Below, one piece after another: positions 42,880 through 55,700 of a stretch of DNA of 64,000 bases. The notes below the pieces were generated by a model that worked only from the letters and a program-made list of their open reading frames with translations, did not search any database and was not told the DNA's origin. The stretch is from Blasia pusilla (Eukaryota; Marchantiophyta; Marchantiopsida; Blasiales): positions 28,086,001 to 28,150,000 of the forward strand of contig CM114273.1 in the NCBI GenBank assembly GCA_050084515.1, read 5' to 3'. Numbering within the stretch: the stretch's first letter is position 1; each line of letters begins with the position of its first letter. Both the position numbers and the translations under genes were made by a program.

Positions 42880-45800
42880 TCAGTGAATGACAATTTTGTG
42901 TTTTGCAAGCTCCACTCGGTACTTGGGGGGCACCCCTTCGTTCTGGAGTATTTTCAACTTGCGGTCCTTGATATTTTCCAGCCGGAGTTTTTCAACACGA
43001 ATCTGCTGCCTGAGCCTCTCGCCTTCCTCGTACTTTTCCCTGAGTTCTCGAGCACGCTGGTCGGCTTTCTGCTTGATCTGAGCAAGCACAGCCTCCTTGT
43101 TCTTGATGTTTTCAGCATGGTAGGCCTCAGCTCGTCTCCTGGCTTCTATCAAGGCTCGTTTCTGTCCCACAGCCACGCGATAGTAAGCTACTTGCTCTTC
43201 TCGAGCCTGGTCTGCTAGCAATTTCAATTTGAAGATCTTCTGCTCTTCGCGGGCCTTGGCCAGGTCTTCATGCATCAGTTGAATCCTTTCAGCCTCGGCA
43301 CGCTCTTTCTCTCGCCACTCACGTTCGTGTTCTTCCTGAATCCTCAGTGCTCGAAGTCCATCCACCACAGCTTGCTTATCTTGAGCTCTTTCTTGTAATG
43401 AGCGGAGCCTGGCCATGAGTGAACAACAACATCACAACAAGTCGAGGGAACTTTTGTGCCAAATATGTTTCCGATATCAAGTAATATTGGTTATGGCTCT
43501 TAGTCGATCCATCGTAGAGTATTCTGGAGTTGAAGGATATGGAAAGCCTTTAAATGTCCATGGAATCGAGAATAATCATTGGGTACCTGATAGTTTCCAT
43601 CTCCTTGTCCTTCCTGATCTTCTCCTGAGCCTCTAGATACGCCAGTTCCCTTTTTTCCTTCTCGTGCACGTACACTTGGCGCCGTTCCTCTTCTTCTATT
43701 TCATACTCTTTTGCTTTCACTCTCGCTTCGGCTGCATCGTCATTAGCTTTCAGAATCTCCAAAAGAAGTTTCCTGCCAGCTATTCGCTTGGCGGTTGCCT
43801 TGTCCGAATCCTCTTTCAGCATGCGCTCAGACTCTCGTCTGATTTTTTTCCCTTCTTGCTCTTTCACTTCTTCTGCAATCTTTCGGTCTGATTCTCTTTC
43901 CTACCAAGCAGCAGACTGAGTCTGTTCAAGCTTCACATATTCCATGCATACAGATTGTTGGCGAAGGGAACCTCTACTTAAACTAGTGAGGTTCTCTTGC
44001 CAAATTTTCTACCGGAATAGACTGTCTTCCTCGTTAAGAATGACATTTTAAGTTTCACAAGTTGCCTCCGGAAGGGTTCGATGGACTTACTGCAATCTGC
44101 TTGCGAATGACCTCTGCTCCCTCGTATCGATGTTTTTTCTTTAAAGCCTCACGCTGGTCATTCTCTTGTATCTTTTGGATTCGTGACCCCTCCATTATGT
44201 GATGCCATCTCATTTTGTCTTCTTCTTCTTCTCTTTCTCTATCTATCTGGAATCACGGCCAAAAGAATAGAAATCCGCTGAGAGAAGATCGACGGCCTAA
44301 GTAAGTCTTCCCTCGACTAGTCTCCTTCAATTATGTTCTGTCTTCCAATACTGCCAGCTGAAACTAATTTAATCAGCTCTGCTACAAAATTATCACAGTC
44401 CTCTTGAACTGTAGATTGTAGCCTAAATGTTTTCCTCGACCCCATGCCGACACAGTGAAAGGAAAGAACGTGTTGACTGGGTGGCGGCTATTTTTGGCAA
44501 CATACTTTTCCCATTGGTTTTATATCTATTGTGACAACGAGCTTCTCACTTTGGATATCAGGACCAACTCCTGTATAGCCGCAGAGCAGGTTTCTTTCTC
44601 GGAATTTCAAGCAGTATTATCGTCAGACCGAAACCCCTACGGGAAGGACTCCGAATGTCTCTTATTTTTTTTCTCAATTGGTTGAAATCACTGTGGTGAT
44701 CATAGTTTAGGAACATAATTGATGTCACCAAGGATTTCACTAAGCAGAACGAGAAATTGTCGAGGCGGGACTACTTGATTCACAAACGAGATGGGAAGCG
44801 ATTGAAGAGGAAGACCTTTTCATGAAGTTGTCCATCCCGAATTGTGACACATCTAGCATAGAGCATCATGCGGTTCATCATCTTAGAATCGTCTAGATTT
44901 TCTTCCATTGTTCTGACCGCTTCAGCCTTTACTCTGCGCAACTCCACCCTCTTGCGTATCAGTAAGCCTCCGAGAAACAGTTGATCAGAAAGACCATGAA
45001 TTGATCACAATTCTCTTCCTCATTCTTCAACGATACTTGGCAGACTGGTACAGGAAAGTCTCGAACGGTACAAGATCAAGCTGACTCGACCTCTAGGTAT
45101 CCATCACATATTTGCTATCGGAATCCAGTAGAATCAATGACTAGAGATTAACCTATCATCATTTTGTCGTCTTAAAATTTCGGCATCCGTGAGTCTGCCA
45201 CTTTTCCTCTTACGCTCAGCCTCCATCTGCATCCATCATAAGGAATTGATTGCCAGCTACTATACAATAGGAGCCGCTATCAACTGAAGCCATCTCATCA
45301 AGTTTAAGATGAGAGAGAGTTCTCCACTACAAATCAAATTAATGCCCTCGCAGTCAGGTACACCTGAGGTTCAGGTTGCCACAACCTAATACTTTCAAAT
45401 ATGTACGAGTATCTATCTACTTAAAGAGAGCTCTCCACCACAGATTACGTTAATTCCCTCGCAGCGGATGGCGTTTTCCAACTACATCTGAGGTTCAGGT
45501 TGCCAACAGCCTAATATTATCAGATATGTACGACACAATGAAAAGAGACGGATTCTTCTGTTGAGTACTGTAGGCCGGACATTCGAACTCTTTCGTGGAG
45601 TCCATAGAATTCTTCGAGGGCTAATCCCGTTTTCTTTTCGTCTGATGTACGGAGATAGGTGCTTGCCTTCAACATCATTTGTTTCCGTTGGTTCGCTACA
45701 GCATGGATCCTGTCCCTCTCGGACTGCTTCTGCTTCTTAATCTTTTCTTTCTCTGCATCTGTCAATATGATTGACCTTTCCTGTGCGGCTCAACAAGCAA

Positions 45801-46513
45801 CGGAGCCTTGCGAGTGTCTTATATGGAATCAGCAGTCAAATTCGTGGAGCATACACTGGGTAGCCTTAAGAAAGACTTGACGATAGAATGTGCTACACCA
45901 AGCCAAGTAAGTACCAGAAACTAAGACAGGAAGGCCAGACAAAGTTTCAAATGCCGACATAGAAATGAGATTTTCCATGAAGGAAGAAAGTGAACTAGCC
46001 TTAATCTTTTCCATGTCGACTTTACTGATGATGACGGTGTCTGTGTCCTCTGGAGTCATGGCTACTCCAGCAGAAGAACTATGACTCTTGAATCCTTCTT
46101 CTTTCTTTCTTTTCCCAGTGATACGCATATGATCTTTGATCTCTTGCAAATCAGCCTGATTACCAGGCCGCATTTATACGTCAGTCATGAAATTGAATGA
46201 ACGTAGTTACAATGAAAGGGCTATAAAAGTTAATCTTTCGGAAGAAGCGCAACCCAAACAATACATTCTCCCATTCCCTCCGCAGCTCTCAGAATTTTGA
46301 AACGGAGGTGGCTTTGGCAAACGTGTGTACCTGAACTCTAAGGCAGGGCTTAAAGTGGCGTTGGTCCAGTAAAGACGGTGCCTTTTGAGGTAGGATTTCC
46401 GAGGCAGTAGGTGTTGTCGAACGAGCAAACAAACCATTTTCGACCTCACTCGTTTTCGATATCTGCTTGGGAACGAAGATATGAGGAGTGAACTCAGCTC
46501 TGCAACTTGACAA
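42880..46513 (-). CDS. CFAP45: Cilia- and flagella-associated protein 45 (CFAP45)
   Basis: Exons read from right to left: about 46331-46513 (5' limit unresolved), 46000-46155, 45667-45780, 45153-45226, 44816-44933, 44091-44246, 43587-43900 and 42880-43408. Phases join in one frame. The product is almost entirely charged coiled coil. Landmarks shared with animal CFAP45 are KTSEVENGLFA near the N-terminus, VIISKVDMEKIK, SIILTDAEKEKIKKQ, MMNRMMLYARCVTIRDGQ, RLRSLQERAQDKQAVVDGLR and the C-terminal GVPPKYRVELAKHKI. CFAP45 is a microtubule inner protein of axonemal doublets that also supports adenine-nucleotide-dependent motility in animals. Its presence implies a flagellate stage, in plants the sperm. 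Two consecutive introns (after 46000 and after 45667) appear to use GC donors. The first coding exon with its Met was not located with confidence, and candidates lie up to about 46810. Confidence 0.88.
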
Positions 46514-47401
46514 AGCTTTTCAAATGCCCGATTGCCTTGACACTTTGGCGAGAACTCCTGATGCACTCCATCTATGTCTTGACACCGTTTTTAATATCGA
46601 GGTGAAGAATGGCACACGCAACTCTTTTGTTTGACCATGTCAGAGCTTGAAAAATCACCACCAACTTTTCGTGCCTTGAATGATACATGTTGAAATGGTG
46701 CAGACTTCCTCCCCTTAACTTGGAAATCACATGTGTTCAACAGAATAACAGTGAATGCGTAGATTGCTTTATAGCCAGCATGGATCTTAGAAGGCCCCTG
46801 GGACGACAAACTTCAAAGTGCTTCTGTGATAGATGGAGGTCCTCAGGAGCTCTCGCCAAGAGGAGAGAAAAATATGAATTAGTATGTTCTCGGCAGCAGC
46901 CGTTTTCTAAAAATACCCATCGTTATTATGCGTAATGAGTAGTTTGGGAGAATGTATGAACATCAAGCAAAGTCTTGAAACTCTTGATTTGCCACCCCTT
47001 AGCGGAAGCAATTTCTAACTCTGTTCATTCAAGGTCCTTAGAAATCCTTTGTTAGAGACGGGCATCTCCGATACTCTTCATCGCGAAGGTCGTAGAAATG
47101 AAGAGATTGGCTGTTATGTGCATGGATCAGGGTTTGTGGTTAAAGACAGGAACATCATGGTGCACAAAGCTGAAGGAAGGTCTAGAAAACCATAGACGAG
47201 GGGTACACGAATCCCTCATCCTCTGCTTACAAAACCTCATCCAGAGTCCATCATCCAGAGTTTACTTTGTTGACATTATTCACCAATTCTCCTTTCGGGA
47301 CAATTGAGCCATTAGCCCTGCTTTCTTTATCGATCCTATCTTCGGTTGGTGGAATGCAGGGGAAAATGGTTGCCGTACACACGGTTGGATCTAATTACAT
47401 T
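46514..47401. other. Region upstream of CFAP45
   Basis: It probably contains the 5' exon or UTR and promoter of CFAP45. Minus-strand ORFs at 46207-46566 and 46591-46809 overlap it, and the second includes KARKVGGDFSSSDMVKQKSC. None can be joined to the gene with certainty. Confidence 0.35.
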
Positions 47402-47468
47402 AATGAATAACGTTACATTCATCCGTCCAGCGCTCGGCACTGGACGGATGAAGGAAACGTTATTCATT
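47402..47468. repeat. 29-bp imperfect hairpin
   Basis: AATGAATAACGTT.AC.ATTCATCCGTCCAG (47402-47430) pairs with CTGGACGGATGAA.GGA.AACGTTATTCATT (47440-47468) across a 9-base loop. Only two to three base pairs mismatch. It could be a small MITE, a fold-back or a terminator-like structure. It is too short for a typical plant microRNA precursor. Confidence 0.85.
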
Positions 47469-47487
47469 TTGTGTTTCATTGTTGTCT

Positions 47488-48330
47488 TTAGACAGATATA
47501 TGCAATGTGGAGCGAGACAGTGCTGGAGGGGACGAGAGACTGATTATAGCGCGGAGCGTGAGCGAGGGGAGAGAAAGAAAGGGCACCGTTTTGTATGAGC
47601 GAGCGGTGCCATGGGCGCCTCCACGGTCTTCAGATGCCCCAGTTTTGGAGCCTGCTCTTGAAGAAGGTCCCTTACCAGACGGATAGATGGTGGAGGAAGG
47701 CACCTTGTTAGGCGGATAGATGATGCCAACCATCTTGCGCACTCGCTCTGCGTAAGAAGTGGATTGTGTGTCCCTCTCATGCACCAACAAGAGTCCACGG
47801 TAGCAAGCCCTCTCTTATCTGATTGATGAGACGTCCGACCAGCGTCCCATTGGAATGCCTGTTCTTGAATGAAACACTTTCTTGCCAAATATCCATATTA
47901 GCCCGCTTGAGACTAAGCATACCAGAGGTGGGGAGATCAGAACACCCCAACCACATAGGCGAAAGCAAGCGAAAAACAAAAGAAGAATGCCGCCGTGCTC
48001 CACATTTTGTCCACAAATCAAAGTTTCTCTGATCGCACAATGAGAATGATAAACACAACTGCTTGACGCTCGCTCTACCCTGGAGTTCAGAAATTGGAAG
48101 TGGGTGAGATTCCGATTCTCTAAGATGACCGGAATCGATCGACGAAGTTGCAGACGAACTCCTGCCAATAAAGATGCATCACGGCCCGGTAAGCTCTCGG
48201 TGGGAGACAAGGGTTTGGGACAGAAGTAGGATTCAGCTGGACGCTCAGATGAATTTGCCGAAGGAATCTTGCAAGCTATGATTGAAGTTCGCAAGACCGC
48301 TAAAACTTTCCCACTAGATATAATGTTCAA
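47488..48330 (-). CDS. Possible unrecognised small gene
   Basis: Several minus-strand frames with protein-like composition lie in tandem. At 48330 a Met opens KVLAVLRTSIIACKIPSANS, then SYFCPKPLSPTESLPGRDAS. In 47777-48058 there is ANMDIWQESVSFKNRHSNGT followed by LVGRLINQIREGLLPWTLVG. In 47488-47790 there is a Pro/Ser-rich tail (VGIIYPPNKVPSSTIYPSGK). They would need at least two introns to join, and I could not fix the junctions. No family is recognised, and the call rests only on composition. Confidence 0.25.
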
Positions 48331-49745
48331 AGTTCTGTGATCTCATGATAACTGCCGTAAGGCACGTCCTGAAACCTTTATGAATCCCTTCTCTTCTGAG
48401 GGTCTTCACTTCGTTGCAGTTTCCTCAGCAAAAGTCCGTCTCGTTCTAGCCCTTCTCTCTGTGCTTCCTTGGATTCTTATCATCCTTCTATCCGACAACT
48501 TGGAATTCTTAGGCTCACGGTCCGGAACGAGGCTTGGAGTCCTTATTTATGGTAAACCTATTTGTCGCTAGCTGACCTTACACAGCGTGCCAGTGGATGG
48601 TTAAGCGGTGTACATGTGAAATTACATTCCATCCGTCCACGGTTGCGGTTAGCGACTACCACATATTCAAGATCTTCGGAGCTTTGTAGACAAGGTGACG
48701 AACAAGTTTGGAGTGCGTTTGAAGCCACACACCTCAACTTTGTGAGAAACGTCTTACGGACTGGTACGTAGATCGTTTCAACCATTCCTCTTGCCTAACG
48801 GAATTTGAATTAGAACGTCGGGAGTGCACTGTTGAACGTGTGCTGCGTATCTCGTTGCAGTTTCGCACGGTACCTGCAATATTAGAGGCTCCGACTGCTA
48901 TCTCATCTCGATCGTCCGCATTACTTCGAATTGCCTGTAACGTCTAAATTTACGCGCTCGGGAAAAACTTAGGACTGAGCCTACGCGGGGCAAAACCTAA
49001 AAGGTTGGCAGCGTTGGCTTGTCTCAAAATTTGAATGTGTACTGCAACTCTAATAGTTCATTTCCCTCACAGTTACCGGCAGCGTCGAGTGAATCTAAAC
49101 CAAAAGGGAGTGGGTTACCGGTGAGTGCGGAGGTGCCACTTTGACCGCGCTTCCCGCACTAACGTATGACTGAGGAAGTATATAGAAGGCAGCCTCAACC
49201 AGGTTCAGATTAAGCTGACATTTCAAATGAGGACAGGAAACAGAAGTGCATTTTGGATAAATTGCGAGTGCTTTCAACGACGATGGAATTGTGGGACACT
49301 ATATTCTGAGCTTTGGGAAGTTTCAGGCTTAATCGTCGGTCCCTTGAGTTTCGTTTCAGCGGATTTTCTTTTTGCCTTATTGAACTACTATTGATTAGAT
49401 CCCTACTCGGATGTGCACACGGGAAAATTCCTTGGCGTGTATGATTTTGAGTCCTGCTCGTACTCGTAATTTGAGTTGCAGACCACGGAAAATCAGTGAT
49501 CCACTCTACGGTTATCATCATCGAATTTTCTCCAATACCTGAGAACAAAAATTCCTTTTATATCTCTATTGAGGGAAATGTATGAACTATTAAAATTGAC
49601 CGTGTATTAGATCCAGGGTATATGGGGAAATGAGCATAGATCAAGCGCCAGCCGACCAAAAAAGAGGATGAGGGCAACAGAGAATGAAGAGAACTTCGCC
49701 GGGCGTAGTAACCGAGCCGTGGATTACTCACGGTACTGAACGAAT
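48331..49745. other. Intergenic, upstream of MLH3
   Basis: No supported gene. A 63-codon plus ORF at 48380-48571 has a hydrophobic stretch (VLALLSVLPWILIILLS) but no other sign of coding. The last few hundred bases should contain the MLH3 promoter and 5' UTR. Confidence 0.35.
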
Positions 49746-52700
49746 ATGCGGCAAATCAGACCACTCCCGGCTCATGTCATTAGTCGTCTCCGATCCAGCA
49801 CAATATTGTCCGATGTGGCTCAAATTGCGGAGGAGCTTGTTTGCAACAGCATAGACGCGGGTGCTACGCAGGTAAGATTATTTAAATGCTCATCAGTCCT
49901 TCATGCTAGAGCATTTGTAGGACTATTGAACTTTCGCACAATTCGTACCCAGTCAACAGATACTCTGCCCATCCCATGTCAACTAATATTCCCGAATTAA
50001 AGGAGCTGATTTCAATGTAGGCCATCGTCCTAAGAACAAGAAAGAATCCACTGGGTTGCATGAATCCCATCGTTTAGTACTATCGTAGGTTGTCTTTTTG
50101 TCAAAACATCACTCACGATTGAAACGCAATCGAGCTTTACTTCTTCACCAAGTCATTTCTTCCAAGCTTGTGGTCCTCAATTTTCGAATCCTTGCCTTTC
50201 TTTTAGATGCTTGCCTCGGCTATGACAAATCCCCAGTAAACTAGGAAACACGTGTTTTAAAATTTATTGCAGCCTCGTAGATAATTGAGTTGGCCTTGGA
50301 GTCCAGTGGAGAAGTCGAGATCTTGTTTTCTATCAATTGGATATCTCTTGCCTTTTCACTGAAAGCATTCTGACGCTCGGCTCTTCTGACATTTGGCCAT
50401 CAGATACAAGTTCAGGTTGATGCTGAAGCTTATCATCTAAAAGTGGATGATAATGGTGACTATCTACCTCTCTTCCATATTGCATCCAATTTAGCCTGAA
50501 TTCTAGTGCGTCATTTGAAAACACTACAGGTTCTAGTAGTGGAGTATATCTTCAGCTTGTCACAAGTTTGAGCTGACGAACGCAAATCATGTCCAATGTA
50601 TGCGTAGGTTGTGGTATTATCCGAGATGACTTGACAATTGTAGGAGACCGACACGGTGAGTTAATGCCAGCCACTGCTAAAGCTGATGCCTGTAATTCAA
50701 ATAACTAGAAAATAACGCGTAATGGGGCTCGGTTAGTGCATTGGTGTCCCTTGTCTTCTTTCGGTAGCTTGACACTATTTGTTTTCATTAAATGTCCGTC
50801 AATGTTTTTTGGTATTACAAAGATAATCCTGGTGTCTCTGCCTAGAACTCCCACTGGTAGTGAGGCATAACCTCTTTGTCGTATGCCCATGCTCTAAGTT
50901 TGTCAGTAACAGCACGAATTGGATATCAACTTTTGCAGCAACTTCTAAATTGCACGATCTAGATGAAATTGAACAAGGACCGAAAACCCTTGGTTTTCGA
51001 GGAGAGGCTTTGAGTTCACTCTCTGATATTGCTCTTGTTGAGATAACATCAAGATACCGAGGAACACCAAATACGTATCGCAAGATCTTGAAGGTAATAC
51101 AGCTCAAGCTCTCTTCCTGATAACGTCGTTGATATGTAAGAGTGATTATTTACTGATTATGAGTGCCACAGCTCGCTGGTTCTGTAGATCAAGTGATGTG
51201 CTAATTCAAGCATTCCTGTTCTGAATAGGACTGTGCAACCATTTCAATAGGCCTATGTGGTGAGCAACGTGCATATGGCACTACAGGTTCGTTCTCCTTT
51301 TATAGTACTGTAGAGACAAGTTTATCTGTTCATTGAAGTATTGGTACAGGTGTAGTAGCAAGGTTCTTGGAACACATTTGCTCTGGTTTTAGAGTTTAAA
51401 ACACAGAAGATGGTATATTATTTTGTGCGCTGAAATACCTTCGGAGTACCTCAGGGCTCTCTGTCCTAAACAAATTTTGCTAAGCAGTCGCTGTTCCAAT
51501 TTTTTTCAAGATCCATCTCGTTCATATGGAAGAATTTTCTATTTACATGTGTGAGGTAGTGCTGGTTTGAAACATGCCCAGCAGGAATGTAGATATTACT
51601 GTATTCTGATTTTGACTTATTGGTTGTTACAGTGATTGTCAAAGATATTTTCTACAATCAACCTGTTCGAAGGAGGCTTTTATACTCCAGGTTCTTAACC
51701 ACAGCTCATGGGGTGAAGAGTGAACACCTCATTAATTTGATTGAAGTTAGAGTTGACTTCCGGGGCACTCTTGCCTCACCTTAATTCAGTCACGTAAGTT
51801 CCCTCTGGTCTTCTTTAGATTTGAGCATTTCAGATTCTGATTCACTTACCCTCATATTTTTGGCAGTCACAAGAAGATAGTGCAGTCTGTGAAGGAGAGG
51901 ATTATGCGCTTGGTCCTGATCCACCCACAAGTTTCCTTTATCGTCAAAGATCTTGCAAGGTAAAAGTGCCAATACTCTCATCAGAAGTTTTTGCCGGAGC
52001 CAATACTCCTATGAGAAGTTTTTGCCAGATTTCAATGAACAGAACGCTTACGTTGCGACTGGTTCTTATCTAGGCAAGAGGAATTATTGCACTCAAAGTG
52101 CGCAGCATCCATGCGCAGCACATTATGTCATGTATATGGAGAAAAGTTGTTCAGCAATCTGCAGGAGACTGATTTTGCCCAAGGCCATTTTAGGCTGTCT
52201 GGTTTCTTATCGAAGAGTTATCATTGTCTCCCCTCAAAGGTGAGTCACAAACAGCCATAGCTAATTTGATTGAACCTGGAGGATAGTTGAAACTTGACAA
52301 AGATGAGTAATGTGTCCAGAATGGGTGCTAACAGCTTGTCATGTAACTTAAAGATACTGATTTGGCATTCACTGATTGTATCACAGGCTGTGCAGTTCTT
52401 CTGTATCCTCTCTACTTAGCTTTACTTGCAAATGTAAATGAGAATAGTAATTATGTTGTGCAATTATACAGAATCTTTTTGGAGCGTCTCTAACCATATG
52501 AGTTCCACTCACTTATGATGGACATCACTTTGCCACTTTCAACTCTTTTCCTTTCTCTATGCATTTAATTCAGACACAATTTGCGTCTTGTCATCTCTTG
52601 ACAAATACCAGATATTAATCGTCGCTACGTCCATAAAACACCCATTCATAAATTGATCAATACTTGGGCCCGATCATGTAAAAATAGTGACCGGACCAAA

Positions 52701-55700
52701 GTTGTAGATTTCAAACAGAGCAAGCGTCAAGAAAGGAAGAAAGCTGGAAAAGAAGATCCCTCTCAAGAGAAACAGCTATTTCCTGTTTTTGTGCTAAATA
52801 TGATATGTCCTTTGTCTGAATACGACATCACCTTTGAACCTTCAAAGACACTAGTTGAATTCAAGGTAACTCCTAATCATTGCGAATTATGCACACTTTA
52901 CCAAGATATGAAGATTAACTTGCCAGATAGGGATAACCCACCTTGGGTTGTAATTCTTTGATTACGTGAGTGCAACATCCAGACATCCAGACTTCTTCCA
53001 GGTAAATTAAGAGTGAATTTGGTAGATGACGAATTGAAGGGGAAAGTAAGGCGTAAACAATATTGCAGGGTGAGTTCTACATTGAGCAACAGTTTTGACG
53101 CAATCCTTCGCAGGACTGGATTCCAGTGATCTCGTTTGTGAAATGTATCCTTCGAAGTATCTGGCGAGACATTACGAATCTCCAAAATGAAGGTGTGATG
53201 TCTGTCACTTCGTTGCAACGCTCATTATACTTTAACAATGCAAGACGTTAACTCACGTGGAAAATCCTTGAGTGTCATCTTTATGGTTTCTCTACACTTT
53301 TTTCTGGCAGGTGGAGTCCAAGCTCTCGGGTTAGTTTATGAAGATTCGACGAAGCCATCATCCAGCAATGCTAACAGACATCAGCAAAAGGATATTCCTC
53401 CAATGGCCGTGCGCCGAGCCTTAGTTCAAGGTGGCAAACTTGATTGTTGCAGTGCAGATCAAGATCATGACTGTAAGCAGAGTTCTGCCATTTGCTTTGA
53501 TCATGCTTCAAAGCAGCTAGGACCTTCTTTGAGGGCCACAGCTCTACCCATTCAAGGTGTCTCTGGCAGAAAACAAACTGTACAAGTACCAAGCTCTGAC
53601 ATCCTCTTGAAAGCACAACAGATAAGAAAATCTTCAAAAAAGTTAAAGATAGAAATCCCCGATGATAGTGATGATAGAACACTGGACAAGAGACCATGGC
53701 CCATGTTATCCTGTCAGCAGGGTAGGACACGTAAGAAAGCAAAAGGATCCCCAAGAAATTTGGATGAATTATTTCCCAATGTTCAAGGTCGGGAGTGGCC
53801 TGATTCTGACCACTTGGTCAACTCTAGACTGCAGCCTTCATCTGACGATTTATTCAGCCTACCATACAGTAATTCTGGGCGTAGTCTATCTCCTGCTGCA
53901 AATGATATCTGCATTAACGACCCCGATTTTGACATGGTTTTGCTGCCCTGTACCAGATCATCACCGGTTAGTAGTGATAATGATTTTACCGAGTCCCCAA
54001 ACTTTGACCTAAACCAAAATCTCACCCATAGAATTGAGTCAAGGTTCTCATTCTTAGAGGAAGATACTGAGAGTGAAACAGTGGCAAATATCTTAGACTT
54101 AGAAGATTATAATGTGCGAGCATCTATGTGGTCAGGGAGCGACGACTCTCTTGATCTAAATTATCCGGATTCCCCTGATCTTTTTCCAGAAGTCGGGAAG
54201 TCTTCTCCTGACGTATGCATTGGACAAGAGAAATGTGAACGAAATCCTCATCAAAGTGACAGTGATCAGAGTGGACTTAACATTAATTGGAAGTCAAAGA
54301 CACCACATCAAAGACACGATCAGAAATATGTAGATGATGAATATGAGGAACTGGAATCCTGTCTTTATTCTGGCAGAAGGTCCACCCATGCATCCTGGGA
54401 GAGAGAGCCACCTGAATCGAGTCAGCTCAAGTGTGAAAGCTTTAGAGAATTTACCCCAGAAGATATTGAAAACTCTGAGCCCCAAGCACATTCCGTCACA
54501 ACTGTCAAGATTGAGGATATTATTTGTAAAGACCGTCTACCGCTTCATGTTGAAAAGCAAGACGAGTTTGACGACATAGCTCCCTATCCCTTGGGGCCTC
54601 GGATTAGGCTGGATACCTTTTTCCCAGACCATCCTGGAGGACAAATATATGGAATTGACGAGTATGGCGAGCAAAAAACCTGTAGAGATTACGTTGATCC
54701 GTGTGTCTACACTTCACGCTTATATGTTTCCAAGAGGAGCCAATCTGGTCCCCCGTTCTATAAGCCTCCGGAAAGGTGCGGTAAACATGTCAATCCTCCC
54801 AGTAGCACGTCTACAGCCAAATTGTTGGTGGATTTTGGACAAGATGGAGCCGCCAGAAGAATTAAACCTGGTGAGATAACCTTCACATTTTCTCTGTGCC
54901 TCCCTCCACGCGTGTCTTGTGATGCCAATGTCTGATTCATCATGTATCCTATTGCAGTATCTTTCATGACACTACGAACAGGGGACACCTTGGATGCAAG
55001 TAGGAATGTGCTCCTCGCGTCTGACGAAAGTATTCTCGCACCAGGGACTACTTCAGACTCACCATACAATCCACTGTGTACCAGGTGTTCCATCTGATCG
55101 TCTAAAAGTTATTATTTGCTTTTAGATCTTGGAATTTCTTTAAAACCTTACAAATGTGTACCTGCTCTAGGACTAGGATCTTTATGTGCTATTGACATCA
55201 TTTTTTTTACAGCGATGGACCGGATCGAAATGTTGGAGCCATGGACGAAGAGATACATACTTCAGACGCTGCAGACAATTGCTCAATGCAATGTATCTTT
55301 GAAAGACATCTGTAGGATCTTTATTTGCGTCAAAGTGGAGCCTTAGGTTACTCCGTGTTATGTTTCTTCCTGTAATTGTGGAAAATCTACATGCATGATA
55401 CGATCCTTAGCTGGCTACAATAGCAGATCAGGAAGCTACGCCAGGCAAAGGTAGATCGCAGGAGGTGAATACCTTAGATGAGGAGACTGACCTTGCGAAT
55501 GACTCGGTTCAAGTAATGTTGAAGGTGCTGCACGAGAACTTTAGTGAGTGCATGTGCTGCTTTTCGTATAACTACAAACGAATTTGGGCACTTCACCTAT
55601 CACATCTCGATCTACTTCAGTAGCATCACTAAACTTGTGAAATTTTGCTTGCACGCTCACACATGCAAAGAATGTTTGTCATTGTAACTATGCAGCTGTT

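Noticed and set aside
53371-54025. Minus-strand ORFs opposite MLH3 exon 12
   Set aside because: They are antisense to a long exon whose frame is fixed by both neighbouring junctions.
55513-55552. Extending MLH3 exon 15 to the GTGAGT at about 55550
   Set aside because: That donor leaves the wrong phase for exon 16. The donor GTAATG at 55513 keeps the frame.
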